Shown: in pieces, positions 11,481 to 23,374 of the stretch
How the letters are laid out: the number at the start of each line of letters is the position of its first letter
Position numbering within the stretch: the stretch's first letter is position 1
Source: Chromera velia
Lineage: Eukaryota > Sar > Chromeraceae
Direction: 5' to 3'
DNA: 64,000 bases
Assembly (NCBI GenBank): GCA_018398765.1
Contig: JAHBMJ010001538.1
Coordinates: 1 to 64,000, forward strand
Program-made: the position numbers and the translations under genes
The notes under the pieces: generated by a model
The model's input: only the letters and a program-made list of their open reading frames with translations
Told to the model about the DNA's origin: nothing
Database searches by the model: none

Positions 11481-11637
11481 TGAGTAACCCTCTCTGTAGC
11501 TAGGTTTGCCTCGTTTCTCTTGCCTTTCCTTTCTTTTGTCCTTTCCTTCGTCTTGGTGTCACTTTTTTTTCTCCTCCATCTTCGTTTCTTTCAGTCTTCC
11601 AGCAGAACCCTCGAGGCTGTATCTGTTTGCTTGTTTC

Positions 11638-11674
<37 letters not shown>

Positions 11675-11808
11675 GTATTGTTGTATCTCCGTGCGTATGT
11701 GCGTATGCGTGTGTTTGTGTACTAGTGAAAACAGAAGTGTCAAATCTTTTTCATGCACATGTTTTTTGTTCACACTCCCCCTCTCGTCTGCATGGATTCT
11801 TAGTCTCT
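10930..11808 (+). repeat. Pair of ~65-bp direct repeats in putative introns
   Basis: TTCATGCACATGT-TTT-GTTCACAC...CTCGTCTGCATGGATTCTTAGTCT occurs at about 10930-10993 and again at about 11748-11808, with only a few differences. Each copy lies in the putative intron following one of the first two exons of the CCCH gene. Confidence 0.6.
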
Positions 11809-11820
11809 TTGTTCTCTGCA

Positions 11821-12989
11821 GACACCTCTGCAGAAATGTGATTAAGAATCTGATGAGAGATGGAGGGGTGTCACTGAGGGATTCCGAGCCCGGTGGGAAC
11901 GACCGATCCTCTCGTCACAGAGTGACGACGTCGTGAGAAAGAGAGAGAATGGCGGATTCGAGAAACAGAGACTACGACCCCTCTATCAGAAACAGAAACG
12001 ACGACCCTCCTATCAGAAACAGAAACGACGACCCCCCTCTCAGAAACAGAAACGACGACGGCCCTATCAGAAACAGAAACGACGACCCCACTCTCAGAAA
12101 CAGAAATGACGACCCTCCTATCAGAAACAGAAATGACGACCCCCCTATCAGAAACAGAAATGACGACCCCCCTATCAGAAACAGAAACGACGACCCCCCT
12201 CTCAGAAACAGAAACGACGACGGCCCTATCAGAAACAGAAACGACGACCCCCCTATAAGGACTCTGGCATTCTCAGAGATAGAAAAAGAAGTCGCGGACT
12301 GCCAAAAAAGAGTCCAGATCCCCTCAAAATGTGGGATTCTATGGGAGATGAACCAACTTTGTTGGATTGCAAAAGCGAAACACTGGCAGAGAAAGTTTTC
12401 CCCTCAGACCAAAGGGGAGATCTTGGAGGAAATGACCGAGGCGGTCGAGTGGTGCAAAAAAAAGAAAGAGAGAGCGAGAGAAGAAAAAGAGTCAAAAGAA
12501 GCGTCAGTAGAAGCCGAGAGGGGGCGAGCGGGATCAAGTGGGGGCCTTCGACTCATTGCGAGAAAAGATGTGGAGGCGCCGCCAGATGCACAGGGGAGGG
12601 AAGGCTCAAGTAGGGGCCTTCGACTCATTGCGAGAAAAGATGTGGAGGCGCCGCCAGATGCACAAACAGATGCTGCAGCAGGGGCCAAGACGGCAGACCC
12701 CAAGGCAGACTCTGACAGTGAGCAGACTTGGACATTCACACCAAGGTATCATGTACCACCACAGTCAGAGCAGCAGGGGTTGGCTGAACAGCAAGTCGGA
12801 CTCCCTCCTACAGATACGCCCCCAACCATCATGATGTATCCACCACCAGGATTTTTGCCCACCTTCTACCCCTCCACTGGCTCATTCTATCCGAACACAA
12901 CAGGAGGTGCGACTGTTGATCCGTTTTGGAGGTCAGCCTATTATGAAGAGGCCTCTCTAGACCCTTTGTCTCTGATTGGTTCTCTTTGA
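11821..12989 (+). CDS. Low-complexity repeat protein (RNRNDDPPI repeats), probably part of the CCCH gene
   Basis: An ATG at 11949 opens a 346-residue frame. Residues about 15-105 are ten copies of a nine-residue unit, (I/L)RNRNDDPP. A helical segment with Trp/Cys and Lys/Glu-rich coiled-coil character follows (around WCKKKKERAREEKESK). Next come two 24-residue copies containing GLRLIARKDVEAPPDAQ and a Pro/Tyr-rich tail. Directly upstream, after an acceptor at 11820, a different frame (HLCRNVIKNLMRDGG...) looks coding but ends at 11936, 12 bases before this ATG. Either two genes abut or one gene carries a frameshift. A disordered RNA-associated protein is plausible given the adjacent CCCH finger, but unproven. 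Confidence 0.55.
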
Positions 12990-13247
12990 TTTTCCTTCTC
13001 CAATGGTTCAGAGCTTTTGCAGAGGTCTTTCATTTCGTTTTGGCCTGTATTTCCGTCGGCGTGTCGAATCTGATCTCTTGAGTTTAGAACAAAGGAAGAG
13101 TTTACTACGCACCCATGCACCCCTTGTGCATTCACTTATTTTGTCAGCGGACAAATTCCTGTTGTCTCGTCGAATGCGTGCATGTCTGTCTGTCTGTCTG
13201 TCTGTCTGTCTAATGGACCCCTATGCCCTCTCCGCTTTTCTTTGCAG

Positions 13248-14578
13248 GAGAAGCTCCCGATGCGACGTCGTTGATCAAAGGTCAGGGTCAGACTTTGGGG
13301 AATTACGAAAAAAGAAAGCGTGTAGGCTGCTTCAGTTATCGTTTCTGCAATTCAGAGAGAGCCTGCTTCTTGGTTTCAGCGCTCATGTAAAGAGCCCCTG
13401 GCAAGCACGGCTTCTCGAATTAGATCTTCCGTTTTATGAGCCGTTGTGGGGGTCTTGAAAGCGATCTGGGTTCAACTTACTGTTGATTACAAGTCAGCTC
13501 AGGGAGTTAGTAAGCTCTTTTCCGACGGTTCTCCCGAGCGCGTTGTCGGCATATTCGTTCAGAACGGGGTGTGTTGTGTGCGTAAGAAGTACATGCAACA
13601 CTACAAGACCCGTTTGGGCGTTTGTGTGCGTCGGCTCGTCAGGCAGAAGTAATTCCGTGCCTGGATCTGAGAAAGCAGAGCGGTGTTGAGTCTGTTGGCT
13701 GTTGTGCCCTCGTGAAGGTTCCTCTCCCATGACTGGTTGACGTATGTCGGCCGTCTGCGTGGGTTAGTGAATTGGCACCTGGGTCGCAGTCTTGCAAGCT
13801 TTGCGAGCGTACAACGTTCGTGAGCTTGTCACCTTCTGGTGCAGACTCGACGTCGTAGAAACTGTAGCAGCTCTACATCGCTTTACACGCGGATCGTATG
13901 CAATGTCGCTTTGCGCACTTGAAGTCTCTCTGTCTCAGTCTCAGCTCACCTCTTCTTTCTGGTTGCTTAATGCTTTTAATTGGAGCCGGAGCCTCGTTGT
14001 TTCAGTCTGAGTTCATCTCCTCTTTCTGGTTGCCCAACCCTTTTGGTTTCGCAATCTCTGTGTTTCAGTCTGACCCCAACCTTGCTTGCTGGTTGCAGCG
14101 ACGAGGTGCCAGCACCAACGCAGCAGGAGGTACGTCCTTCCGTCTCTCCGTCTGTCTGTCAAGCTACCCCTCAAAGGTGATACGCAGATTAGCCTGTCGC
14201 AACTTGTTCGGCAGCACTGATTGCTATCACCTTTTCCTTTTTCTTTCTGCCTGTCACCCTCTATGTATGTTCAAGCATGTAAGAAAGATCAGGCGGAGTA
14301 TTCAAGTCTTCTTTCTTCCCCTTTTCGCTCGCTGGGGGTGTGGCACAGTTCTTTCCATCAGTCAAGAAAGGCTGCTGCTTTCATCTCTCTCCCGTTCTGC
14401 ATGTCCGTCGGAGACATGCATGGCAGGGTGGCTGCTCGGTCCTTTTTGGTCGCTGTACGTTTTCTCCTTTGTATGTTGCAAGCCAGTCATTGCTGAATAA
14501 CTGTCCCTTACATATATAGGGTTTCTGATTCTTGGTTTTTACTGCCTGCAGGGAACGAAGGGGAAGAGGAAGAAGTAA
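13248..14578 (+). CDS. Small 3' exons of a plus-strand gene
   Basis: Three blocks look like exons. After TTTGCAG, 13248-13390 reads EAPDATSLIKGQGQTLGNYE... and ends at TAA. 14099-14129 is flanked by GGTTGCAG and GTACGT and encodes DEVPAPTQQE. 14552-14578 follows CTGCCTGCAG and encodes GTKGKRKK with a stop. The last two join in phase 0. A basic C-terminal tail would suit a nucleic-acid-binding protein, so these may be the 3' end of the CCCH/repeat gene upstream. Connections to that gene are not resolved. Confidence 0.4.
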
Positions 14579-17036
14579 TACACTTGCCAAGTCTCCTGAA
14601 GGACAGTTCCTCCTGCCGACAGAAGCATGCGCATAGTCACGGCAGAAGAAACAGAACTGTTCCAAATCTACCCATCCTGATCTCAGTGCATTCAACGAAC
14701 TGTTCACGCCGTCGCCAGATCCCCGCCTTCCGCCTCCACCCTAGAAGGAACACACTGCATGCAGGTGTACTTTTGCAAGCTGGTATGGCAGCGTCGTTAA
14801 TGAAAGGGTGCTTGCAAAGAAGAGACCCCAAAGAAAGAATCAGAGAGCAAGTCTTGTCATCACGCCAGTAAAAGCGTCATGTCTGCATCCTGTATGTCTG
14901 CCGTTTGTATCTTTAAACTTTTGAAAAGAAAACGAAGTCTATTTTTAAATCATACATGAGGAGTAACCCTCTAACGCTAATAAAATTTATTAGAATATGG
15001 ATGACTACAGTTCAATCTAGAGTTCAATCTACAGTTCAATGACTAGACGTCCATGAAAAATCCACTTGAAAAAAAAAAGATCCACAAAGATTTTTTGTTT
15101 TCTACTTTTTGAAGCTTCAGAACATTTACTAAAAGCTGAGTAAGACCTAGAGCAAAACACATTGAAAACATGAACAATGATAGTTACAATGTGCACCAGC
15201 CAAACAAATTATTATCTATGTACTTTTAAAACTAGTTTTAAAATCTTTTTAATTCTCAAAAAATTCAGTAAATTATTAGAATTTTTTATGTTCTAGTTGA
15301 AGTTTAGGCTCATTGTAAAGAAAATCGATATGTGTCAGACAGTGCCCAGACTATTGACCATCTAGCAAGTAAAAGTAAAGTATTAAAGGCAACGCTGCTA
15401 AAAATTTAGAACAAGTGCCCTCTAATTGCCTCATATAGGGTGCCTCCCCTGACAGTGGATGAAATAACTTCAAGACCGTTTAGAATTAACTATTAATAGA
15501 TTAATATAAAATTTTTTTATAAATATTCAGTGTATTATTCCCTTTTTTTTTAGTCTTCTACGCATCGGCTAAGAAAAAAAAAAAAAAAGATCGCCCAAAA
15601 CCCTTTATTTTTTTTCTTTTTTTTTCTTTTTCAGTCAAACCACTGTTGTTCAGTTGTTGCACAAGTGTTGTTCCTAGTGTTGTTCATATGTTGTACAACT
15701 GTTGTTAAGTGTTGTTTAGGGTAAAAATAGGTAAAAACATAAAAAAGAAAGAAAAAAAAAAAGATCTCCTCTGATGGCTTATTTTTTTTCTTTTTTTTTT
15801 CTTTAGCCGACGCCTAGCTCGTATTATTCACGCATGCAATTAACATATAACAAAAAAATCCGTTAAAAACTAAGTTTAAAAATATTTACAGACATACTAT
15901 AGCATATAGAGGCGTATCTAAAGCCGTATTAATTATAGACCTAGTTATAGACCTCACCGCCCGGACCTTACGCAGCAGCTACTTTAACTTTTCTTGAATA
16001 CAAAATTATAGTTCTACATAATATGAATAGATAACTTACGTACTAAATTATATAAAATTATGAACGACATGCTCTTTAAATTGAATTAATTGAAGTCCAC
16101 GCGACGTTTTGGTCTCCAATCTGCATTCATATAAAGACCAATGCATGCACTTATGCATCATGCATGCAAACATTGTCAGGCGTGAGATGACGAGAACACA
16201 CCTCGATCCGAGTCATCCGACTCGATTCATCAACTTGCAGCTAGAGTTGCAGGAAGGCACGCATGTAAATTGACCCTCAGACTTTCTTTGCATTGAATGG
16301 TCGAAAGAATCAGGTGATCATGACAGGCTGCATGGTGACGTAACTGGCTGGTGCAGGATCAACCAACCAGATCGAGTCCTCCTGGCACCGGAGTCGGATA
16401 GAGTCGAACACCTTGCAAGCAGTCACCATGCCCATACACCGGTCAACTGCCTATCATGTTCTGCATGTTCCTCGTCTCAGATTCGATTGTCGTTCTACAT
16501 GACCACATTCGAAGTGGCATGCATGCATGCATGCATGCACGCAGCAAAATTACAGAAGAGATCCAGACAGGCGTCAGACTCATCTATCGACATGCAGTCT
16601 TCGAATTCGAATTCCCTTAATTCAAGGCATTCGAATATTCATCACACAGTGAGTGAGTGACCATGGGTGCAACGCAGAATTAAGTCGTGGTTGGCCGCGA
16701 AACCACCCACCGTCGACCACTTCACTTGCAGCGCAACATGAACAAGGAAGGAGGAAAGGCACACACACATGCATACACCCTCCAAGAAGCTCTCAGACAG
16801 GGCAGACCAAACGCGAACGCTTCACGCTTCCGAACGCAGCGCACGTACGCCTGCGTGTACATGCGCATGCAGATGCACGCCAATGAATTCAGTGGAGTTG
16901 TTGGGAAGGGACACACACGTAGCATTCATTCACCTCATTGGTTTGCAGGAACACAAAAATAGACAGACAGACTCACGTACACACACACACACGTACCTTC
17001 TGTCGAGTCATTGTCGAAAGAGAAGAGAAGTCAACG

Positions 17037-17072
<36 letters not shown>

Positions 17073-17497
17073 TACATGATAGTCACACAGAGGACGGACA
17101 CGCAGACTCCGTCGTTCCTCCCTCCTTCCCCTCCCCTTTCAATGTCCAGGTCCACCTCCTAGCACGACGGTTATTATGAATTTCTCAATTGGACTAACTG
17201 CACAGCTTTGCACCGTATAATTGCATTGCGTCGGTCCACACCGAATGATTTCATTCGAAGAAAGATCAGACACACGGATACTGCCAAGGCTTTTTCTTTC
17301 AATCGGGGGGAGACAGTCATTGAGCTCCAAAACATAATTTGTTGCGCCTTGCTTCCCCTCCTTCTGCCTCCCCTCATGTGTGTCGAACAGAATCTATCTG
17401 ATTGAAAGGAAGAAGAAAGGCCTTCTTCTTTTCTCTTCTCTTCTCTGAAGGGAAGGGACTGATTGCCCTCACAGAGAATCCCCACGGAGACTGACAG
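14579..17497. other. AT-rich then repeat-rich intergenic DNA
   Basis: 14880-16150 is AT-rich with A- and T-tracts and no coding signal. 15562-15813 is bounded by the inverted pair GCATCGGCTAAGAAAA and TTTTCTTTAGCCGACGC. 16516-16540 is a run of CATG units. 16980-17070 holds CA repeats. A possible exon start after CACTTGCAG at 16730 (RNMNKEGGKAH...) could not be linked to anything. Confidence 0.4.
15562..15813. repeat. Short foldback element with A-tract/T-tract hairpins
   Basis: The ends are inverted copies: GCATCGGCTAAG followed by A15, and T-rich sequence followed by CTTTAGCCGACGC. Inside are two further A-tract...T-tract units, each with about 20 unique bases between AAAAGATC and TTATTTTTTTTC, separated by a TGTTGTT-rich stretch. 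A similar A-tract/T-tract unit is present near 31031-31095. This looks like a non-autonomous element of about 250 bp. Confidence 0.4.
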
Positions 17498-17598
17498 CGG
17501 CAGCCAGTCTGTTAGACCAAGTACCTGGAGACATTGACAGGTAACGCTTTACTCATCTGCTCTTGCCACAGGAAGGAAGCTATGAATGAAAGAAAGAA

Positions 17599-17629
<31 letters not shown>

Positions 17630-17748
17630 GAAGGAAGAAAGAAAGAAAGGAAGGAAGGAAGGAAAGGAAAGGAAAGGAAAGGAAAGGAAGAAAGAAAGAA
17701 AAGAAAGAAAGATAGAAAGAAGGAAAGAAAGAAAGAAAGAAAGAAAGA

Positions 17749-17793
<45 letters not shown>

Positions 17794-19866
17794 AAATAAA
17801 AGTATGGAAAGGGAGAGAGGACGGGCCGACGACCGATGCGCATAAAAAGAATGTTAGGAGCCGATTAGAGGAGGGGACCGTCCTCGCGTTTCAAGAAGTC
17901 CAGTTGTTTGGGCAAAAACGTCAGTCACAAGCAATCAAGGAAGAAAAAAAGATGATTGGCTGGTTTGCTCAGCAGGCGCTTATCGAAAGCACGAAAGGGA
18001 GAGAGAGTGGAAGGAAGAATTGCTCAAACGAAATGAGGCACCTCTGTTTTTTCTTCATCCTCCTCCCGTCTCCCTCCCTTGTTTTGTCGTTTCTCCTGTT
18101 CTCCCCATACAGGAAAACAAGGAGAAAGGAAAGGTGATCTATCCACAGGCGGACTGTCACCCAAAGGAAAAAATTGCCCCCCTCTCCCCCGCCCAGACAA
18201 GAAAGAGGCAAGGCGAGGAGAACGAAGGCAGTCCTCTCCGAACGTTGCCGTGCAGGTGGGAGGGATAATGGAGGAAAGGAGAAGCAGGGAATCAGATTTA
18301 ACGTAAGAGAACCAGCGCACACACGAAGGACACACACCTTCATGCGTGCTTCCGGATTGAGTTCCAATTCCTTGCCTTGACCTTGACAGCCACACATCTT
18401 TCTTTTTGCTGCTTCCAACAGACGGCAGCAAGGATCTTATCGCGTGTCCGGCCAGCAGGCAGAGAAGAGACGAAAGGAGAAAGTCGGTACAACCACATTA
18501 GCTGACGACTGTGGAAGAAACACAAACAGATACCCAGACAAACAAACCCATCCGACAAGCTAGACGGTGGCTCGGCATCACCAAAACTCTCTCGTGATCT
18601 GTACGTGTCGTATGTCTCGTTCTCTTGTCAGTTCTTCATTCCTCTTCCTTCTTTCCTCCCTTCTTTCTCTTCTTTTTTCCGCTTCGGCGCAGAAAGGAGG
18701 AGGGGAAAGGCGAGAGAGGTACAAGGAGAGAGAAAGAGGTGATTTACAACACTCCATCTCTCTCTCTTTTTCCTTCCGTCTCTTTCTCCCCTCTCTTTCT
18801 GTGGAACCTCCTACCATCGACCAACTCTGGTTCTCTCTTGACATCCTCAAGTAACACACTCGATCAGCTTACTCTACTTCGGTCTTCGGTCGGTCTTGCT
18901 GCTGGCCGAAAGAAAGACTGATCTTCGGATTATCAGCTAAGCATGCAGTCAATCAAAAAGGGAAAGACAGAGGGCCAAAAACAAAAATTGCACCAAACAC
19001 ACAAACAAGGAATGAAAGAAAGAAAGAAACAAAAGAACGAACGAAGGCCCACCGTTTGTGGTTTCTTCATGAAGGACAGAAAGCATGAAGGCAAAGCATG
19101 GATGCACACGCAAACACACACACACACACACACACACACGCGCACACACAAGAATGCAGAGGAACGGCAAGGAAGCAAGAAAGAAATCAGCCCACCGTTT
19201 GTGGATTGCAACGGCTTCCTTTCGAGGTCCGTCTCTGACACCCCCCCCACAAGTCCTCCGCTAATGAAGAATGCATGGTGCTTTGAAGGGGGTTTGACTG
19301 ACTCAGCGAGTGACTAACTGTCCAACCGACTGTTCCACTTCCACTTCAAAACATGGACCCATCCATCCACGCTCTCTTCTGCTCCGTAGCAACGCCCTCC
19401 CCCGTGTCCCCGAGTTCATCGAGGACTTCTTCTTCCTCATATTCTCTGCTGCTAATCCCTTCCACTTTCTCACTCACTCATTGACTTCAACACACACCAA
19501 TGCACACCTCTATCGAAGATTGAAGGGAACTGTCTCAAATCAAGGTGACAATTTTCTTCGTGAAAGCAGCAGGAGCGCCCACATATGGAAGGCCCGGGAA
19601 CGAGGCTCATATTTCATGAAGAAAGAAAGGATGGACGGACGGACGGACGAAGGACAGGGCTGCACACGGGTCACGGAGTGCAGAGAGTCGGTCGGTATAC
19701 AGAAAGAAATCAACACTCCAAAAAGACAGACAGACAGACAGACAGAAGGGAGCCGGGGGATGGGAAGACCAGAGAGGGGAAGGAAAGGGAAGGAAAACGC
19801 GGTCCCCTCCAAAAAGAAGCGCACGCATCGGAACGGAATCATTCATGCACGTGGACAGACATGCAG

Positions 19867-19901
<35 letters not shown>

Positions 19902-22000
19902 CCGTAAATGTGTACAGTCGAGAGAGCTCTGTCTGGTCGGACGAGAGACCTCTCTTCTCTCCTCGTAGATGATGCATCTGTCGGTAGGGCACCAAGAAGA
20001 AAAAAAGGCCAAGAAAGAAAGAAAGAAACCAACAAACAAAGAAAGAAAAGAAGAACCATCCTCCATATTCACCTTTCGTACAGAGACTGACCGACCCCCA
20101 GACAGAGAAGGACGAACTAAGCATCAAAGGAAAAGAAACCTGTGCGCACTCAGGCACATACACGTGCCAAACACGTCACTGCTTTCTCGTCTCCCTCCGT
20201 TCTTCCTAACGCCTTGACTGATAAATGGACAGAGGCTCGTTCAGGCTCTATCCGAAGTACGGCTGACAATTTTCTTCTCAGTAAACTGGTCTGTATGTGC
20301 ACGAACTTGCTTTTTGATTTCTCACCTGACTAAATGATGCGTGAGTCAACCCAATAAAGTCGTGCAGCTTCTCTTTTCCAGTTCCTTTCACATAGTCATG
20401 AAAAAATGGGACAGACTACAAAGTGCTTTACCTCCTCGCACGTCTTTCGTTCGTTTCACTTCATCTCTTTTCCTCCGTGGATTCTTCAAATGAGCAGACA
20501 CGCAGGCAGGCAGGCAGGCAGGCAGGCCAAGAGATACGACGATAAAACGCAGACACGGCCAAGGCACCATAATCATGCACCTGTGCTTTCTGATAAAACC
20601 AACACACGTGTACCTATTACAGAGCCAGAGAAAGAGGGGAAGGGAAAAGAACCAACGGTGCTGTTGGACCGTTAGGCCCGCACGACGCACGCAAAGGTCC
20701 CTTACTGAGGGAGGAGAAGAACGAGACAGAAGAGAGATAAGGGAAAGAAGGAAAGAGAAAGATAAAAGTACACGAATGAAACAGGGACACGGAGACCTAG
20801 CAGACACATTGCTCGTTTTCTTCCTTCTTTCCGCTCTTTCGCCTCTCTCATTCTCCACCTGCCGTTCGCAAAATCTTAAACGACTGACCGTCCCTTTTTG
20901 CTTTAATTGTCTTCCGTTCTGTCTGTCTTTCGATCTTTCTTTCGACCGTCCTGTCTTTTCTTTCTTCTTTTTTCCCTTGTTTCGTTCTTTCCCTCTCTAT
21001 GTTTCCTGCTCTGTTTCTTTCTGCCCCTTTTGCCTCCAATTACCTCGCGTGTTGTACGTCTCCCTTACTCTTCTCTGTCTTTCTTGTAGACACGCACACA
21101 CAGAGAGAAAGAAAGAACAAAACAATGGACAGGGCAACAAAACACGGGAGAGAAAGCTAGAGGAGAGAAGGAAGCAAACCAAAGAACGCAGAGGAAGAGA
21201 AAGTTAGTGAGGAGAAAGTAAGTCAGCAAGGAATGTCCTGAGAGTATTTATTGTATGTTTGTCGTCTGTCGGTCGCAACCGACGGACTCCACAAGCACTG
21301 CATGGAGGGTATCCATGAATGAATGAATGAATGAATGAAGACCTGCATGCCTGTCTGTGTCTCAACTGTCTGTCTGTCTGTCTGTCTGTCTCTCTGTCTC
21401 TTCCAATATTCACCCGTACCCATTCCGAGACCTTCATTCCTTCTTTCTTTTCTCTCTTGGCCCACATCGGCGACTGACGGGACACAATAGTCAGTCAGTC
21501 AGTCAGTCATTGCTTCTTTCCGCCCGTTGATTCCGTGGGCTCCTCATGTAGGGCTTCAGGGTGTGGATGAGTGCGTGCGTGCGTTCGGCTGCATGTCACT
21601 TCTTGCTGAATCATATCGTGAGCCATCCAGCTTCGTCCTTTTCTTTTCTTTCCAGCCTCGGTTAGTTGCAGCACAGCGTAGCTCTGAAAGTGAACAGATC
21701 GATGGTGGAAGAACAAGGGCTTCTTTCTTTTTTTATTCATTTCGGAAGGACGCGATAACTGTTTGCAGCACCTCGCCTCACATTGCAGGAACGGCGTACA
21801 GACTCATTAGACAGAGAGACAACGGACGAGTGAAAGGTAGGTTCCAAAGAGAAAATAATTCGATGGACGGGTGGGAGGAGGCAGAAAGCAAAGCGATCGT
21901 TATTCTTCTCTCCTGCCGTGTTCCTTTGTCGTGAATTCTTTCTCTGTTCTCATCTCTCTTCGCAGCAGAGGAATACAGAGGCCGGCACCTGCAGCTGTAG
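17498..22000 (+). CDS. Unrecognised multi-exon gene embedded in microsatellites
   Basis: Six small exons with good splice signals keep one frame: 17498-17540, 17858-17919, 18113-18255, 18422-18486, 19390-19544, 21789-21836, then a terminal exon 21966-22000. The phases are 2, 1, 0, 2, 1 and 1 in order. The product reads ...AASLLDQVPGDID, SRLEEGTVLAFQEVQLFGQK, a basic Lys/Arg-rich middle, NALPRVPEFIEDFFFLIF, TAYRLIRQRDNGRVK and ends EEYRGRHLQL at a TAG. The 5' end is not found. The introns hold long GAAA, GGAAA and CA arrays. The last exon could alternatively splice at CT|GTAGGC just before the stop. No domain is recognised. Mutual phase consistency across six junctions is the main support. Confidence 0.45.
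17583..17795 (+). repeat. (GAAA)n/(GGAAA)n/(GA)n microsatellite
   Basis: A pure purine tract of GAAA, GGAA, GGAAA and GA units lies between the first two recognised exons of the plus-strand gene. It generates long artificial Lys/Arg/Glu frames that are not genes. Confidence 0.9.
19112..19905 (+). repeat. (CA)n, (CAGA)n and related microsatellites
   Basis: CA arrays are at about 19112-19140 and 19870-19900, with ACAG units at 19727-19745. They lie in or next to introns of the plus-strand gene. A 15-base phrase, CCCACCGTTTGTGG, also occurs twice, at about 19049 and 19191. Confidence 0.8.
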
Positions 22001-22075
22001 GCACACCTTCCTCTTCTGTCATTTTCCTCTCCAGACCCCTCACACCCTCTGTGTTTGTCCTCCCTTCACAAAGAA

Positions 22076-22240
22076 AAGAAGGAAGGGAGGAAGGCAAGAA
22101 AGGAAGAAAGAAAGAAAAGAAAGAGAAGAAAGAAAGAAAGAAAGAAAGAAAAGAAAGAGAGAAAGAAAGAAAGAAAGAAAGAAAGGAAGGAAGGAAGGAA
22201 GGAAGGACGGAAAGAAAGAAAGAAAGAAAGAAAGAAAGAA

Positions 22241-22272
<32 letters not shown>

Positions 22273-22355
22273 AAAGAAAGAAAGAAAGAAAGAAAGAAAG
22301 AAAAGAAAGAAAGAAAGAAAGAAAGAAAGAAAAGAAAAAGAAAGAAAGAAAGAAA
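22076..22355 (+). repeat. (GAAA)n/(GGAA)n microsatellite, about 280 bp
   Basis: A nearly uninterrupted purine tract of GAAA units with a short GGAAGGAAGG block lies downstream of the plus-strand gene's stop. Further low-complexity sequence and a CA array (22720-22741) follow up to about 23370. No gene is supported in that stretch. Confidence 0.9.
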
Positions 22356-23374
22356 GTCAAAAAAAGAACGACACAGGGTGACGGATGCCGAAAAGAAGAA
22401 TCAGCTGCGAAGTCCAAGAAAGCAAGCAGAAGGGAGAGGTGCAAAGAAAGAAAGAAAAAAGGAACAGAATCGGAAAGAAAGAAGATACTGGAATGGGACA
22501 GGCAGACAGGACTTCAAAAAACATCCAACGGACGGGACGTGATTATGGACAAACAAATAAATAATACATTGCATGTCTCTCTGCAACGAAACATCCAAAT
22601 CCCCCCCCCTCCTTCCCTCCCTAACATCCTCATCCTGAGGACGAAAGACAGGGATCGAGAGCCTTGCCCTGCATGCCGTCTCTTCAAACAGACACACGGG
22701 TCCGTCTGGCTTCTTAAACACACACACACACACACACACAAAACATGGACTACATGCACAAAAACACAGCATCCAAAGTAATATGCCAATCCTGAGGACC
22801 CCCCCGTGGTTGCTTTACACGGTTTCCCATCATCTGAATTTTCAACTGCCCCACTCATCTTGCTCTTTCCCAAACCAAACCAAACCAAACAACCAACCCC
22901 CCCCTGCTGCCCTACGCAATTGGGAAAGGAAACGAAGGAAAGGAAAAGAGGACTGCATGAAAAGAAAAGAAAAGAAGAAACACTTCTTTCAAGGACGACA
23001 GCAGGAGCAAAAAAAGAGCCGAGGCCTTCACTTCCGTCGGCTCATTCCTTGCCCTCTTCGTCTGTCTATCTATCTATCTGTACGTCTGCTCGAGTCCTCT
23101 CCTCTTCCTCTGTTCTGCGTGAAAGAGGGAAGAGAGGGGAACAAGAAAAAAGAAATAAAATAAAGAACAGAAAGAAGCGAAGAAATAAGCAAAACGGACT
23201 GACACGCGTGTTCAGTCTGACACACAGATTTAACATGTAGCAAAGGGACTGCGGCAGCCTTGTTTACAAATAGCGATCCTCCTTTTCTCTCTCTATGTGT
23301 CACCCTGTTGTTCGATCATCGCATGCAGGTGCAAACTTCTTTTCTTCCTGTGTGTTGCGCATGCTTGCTTCCAG

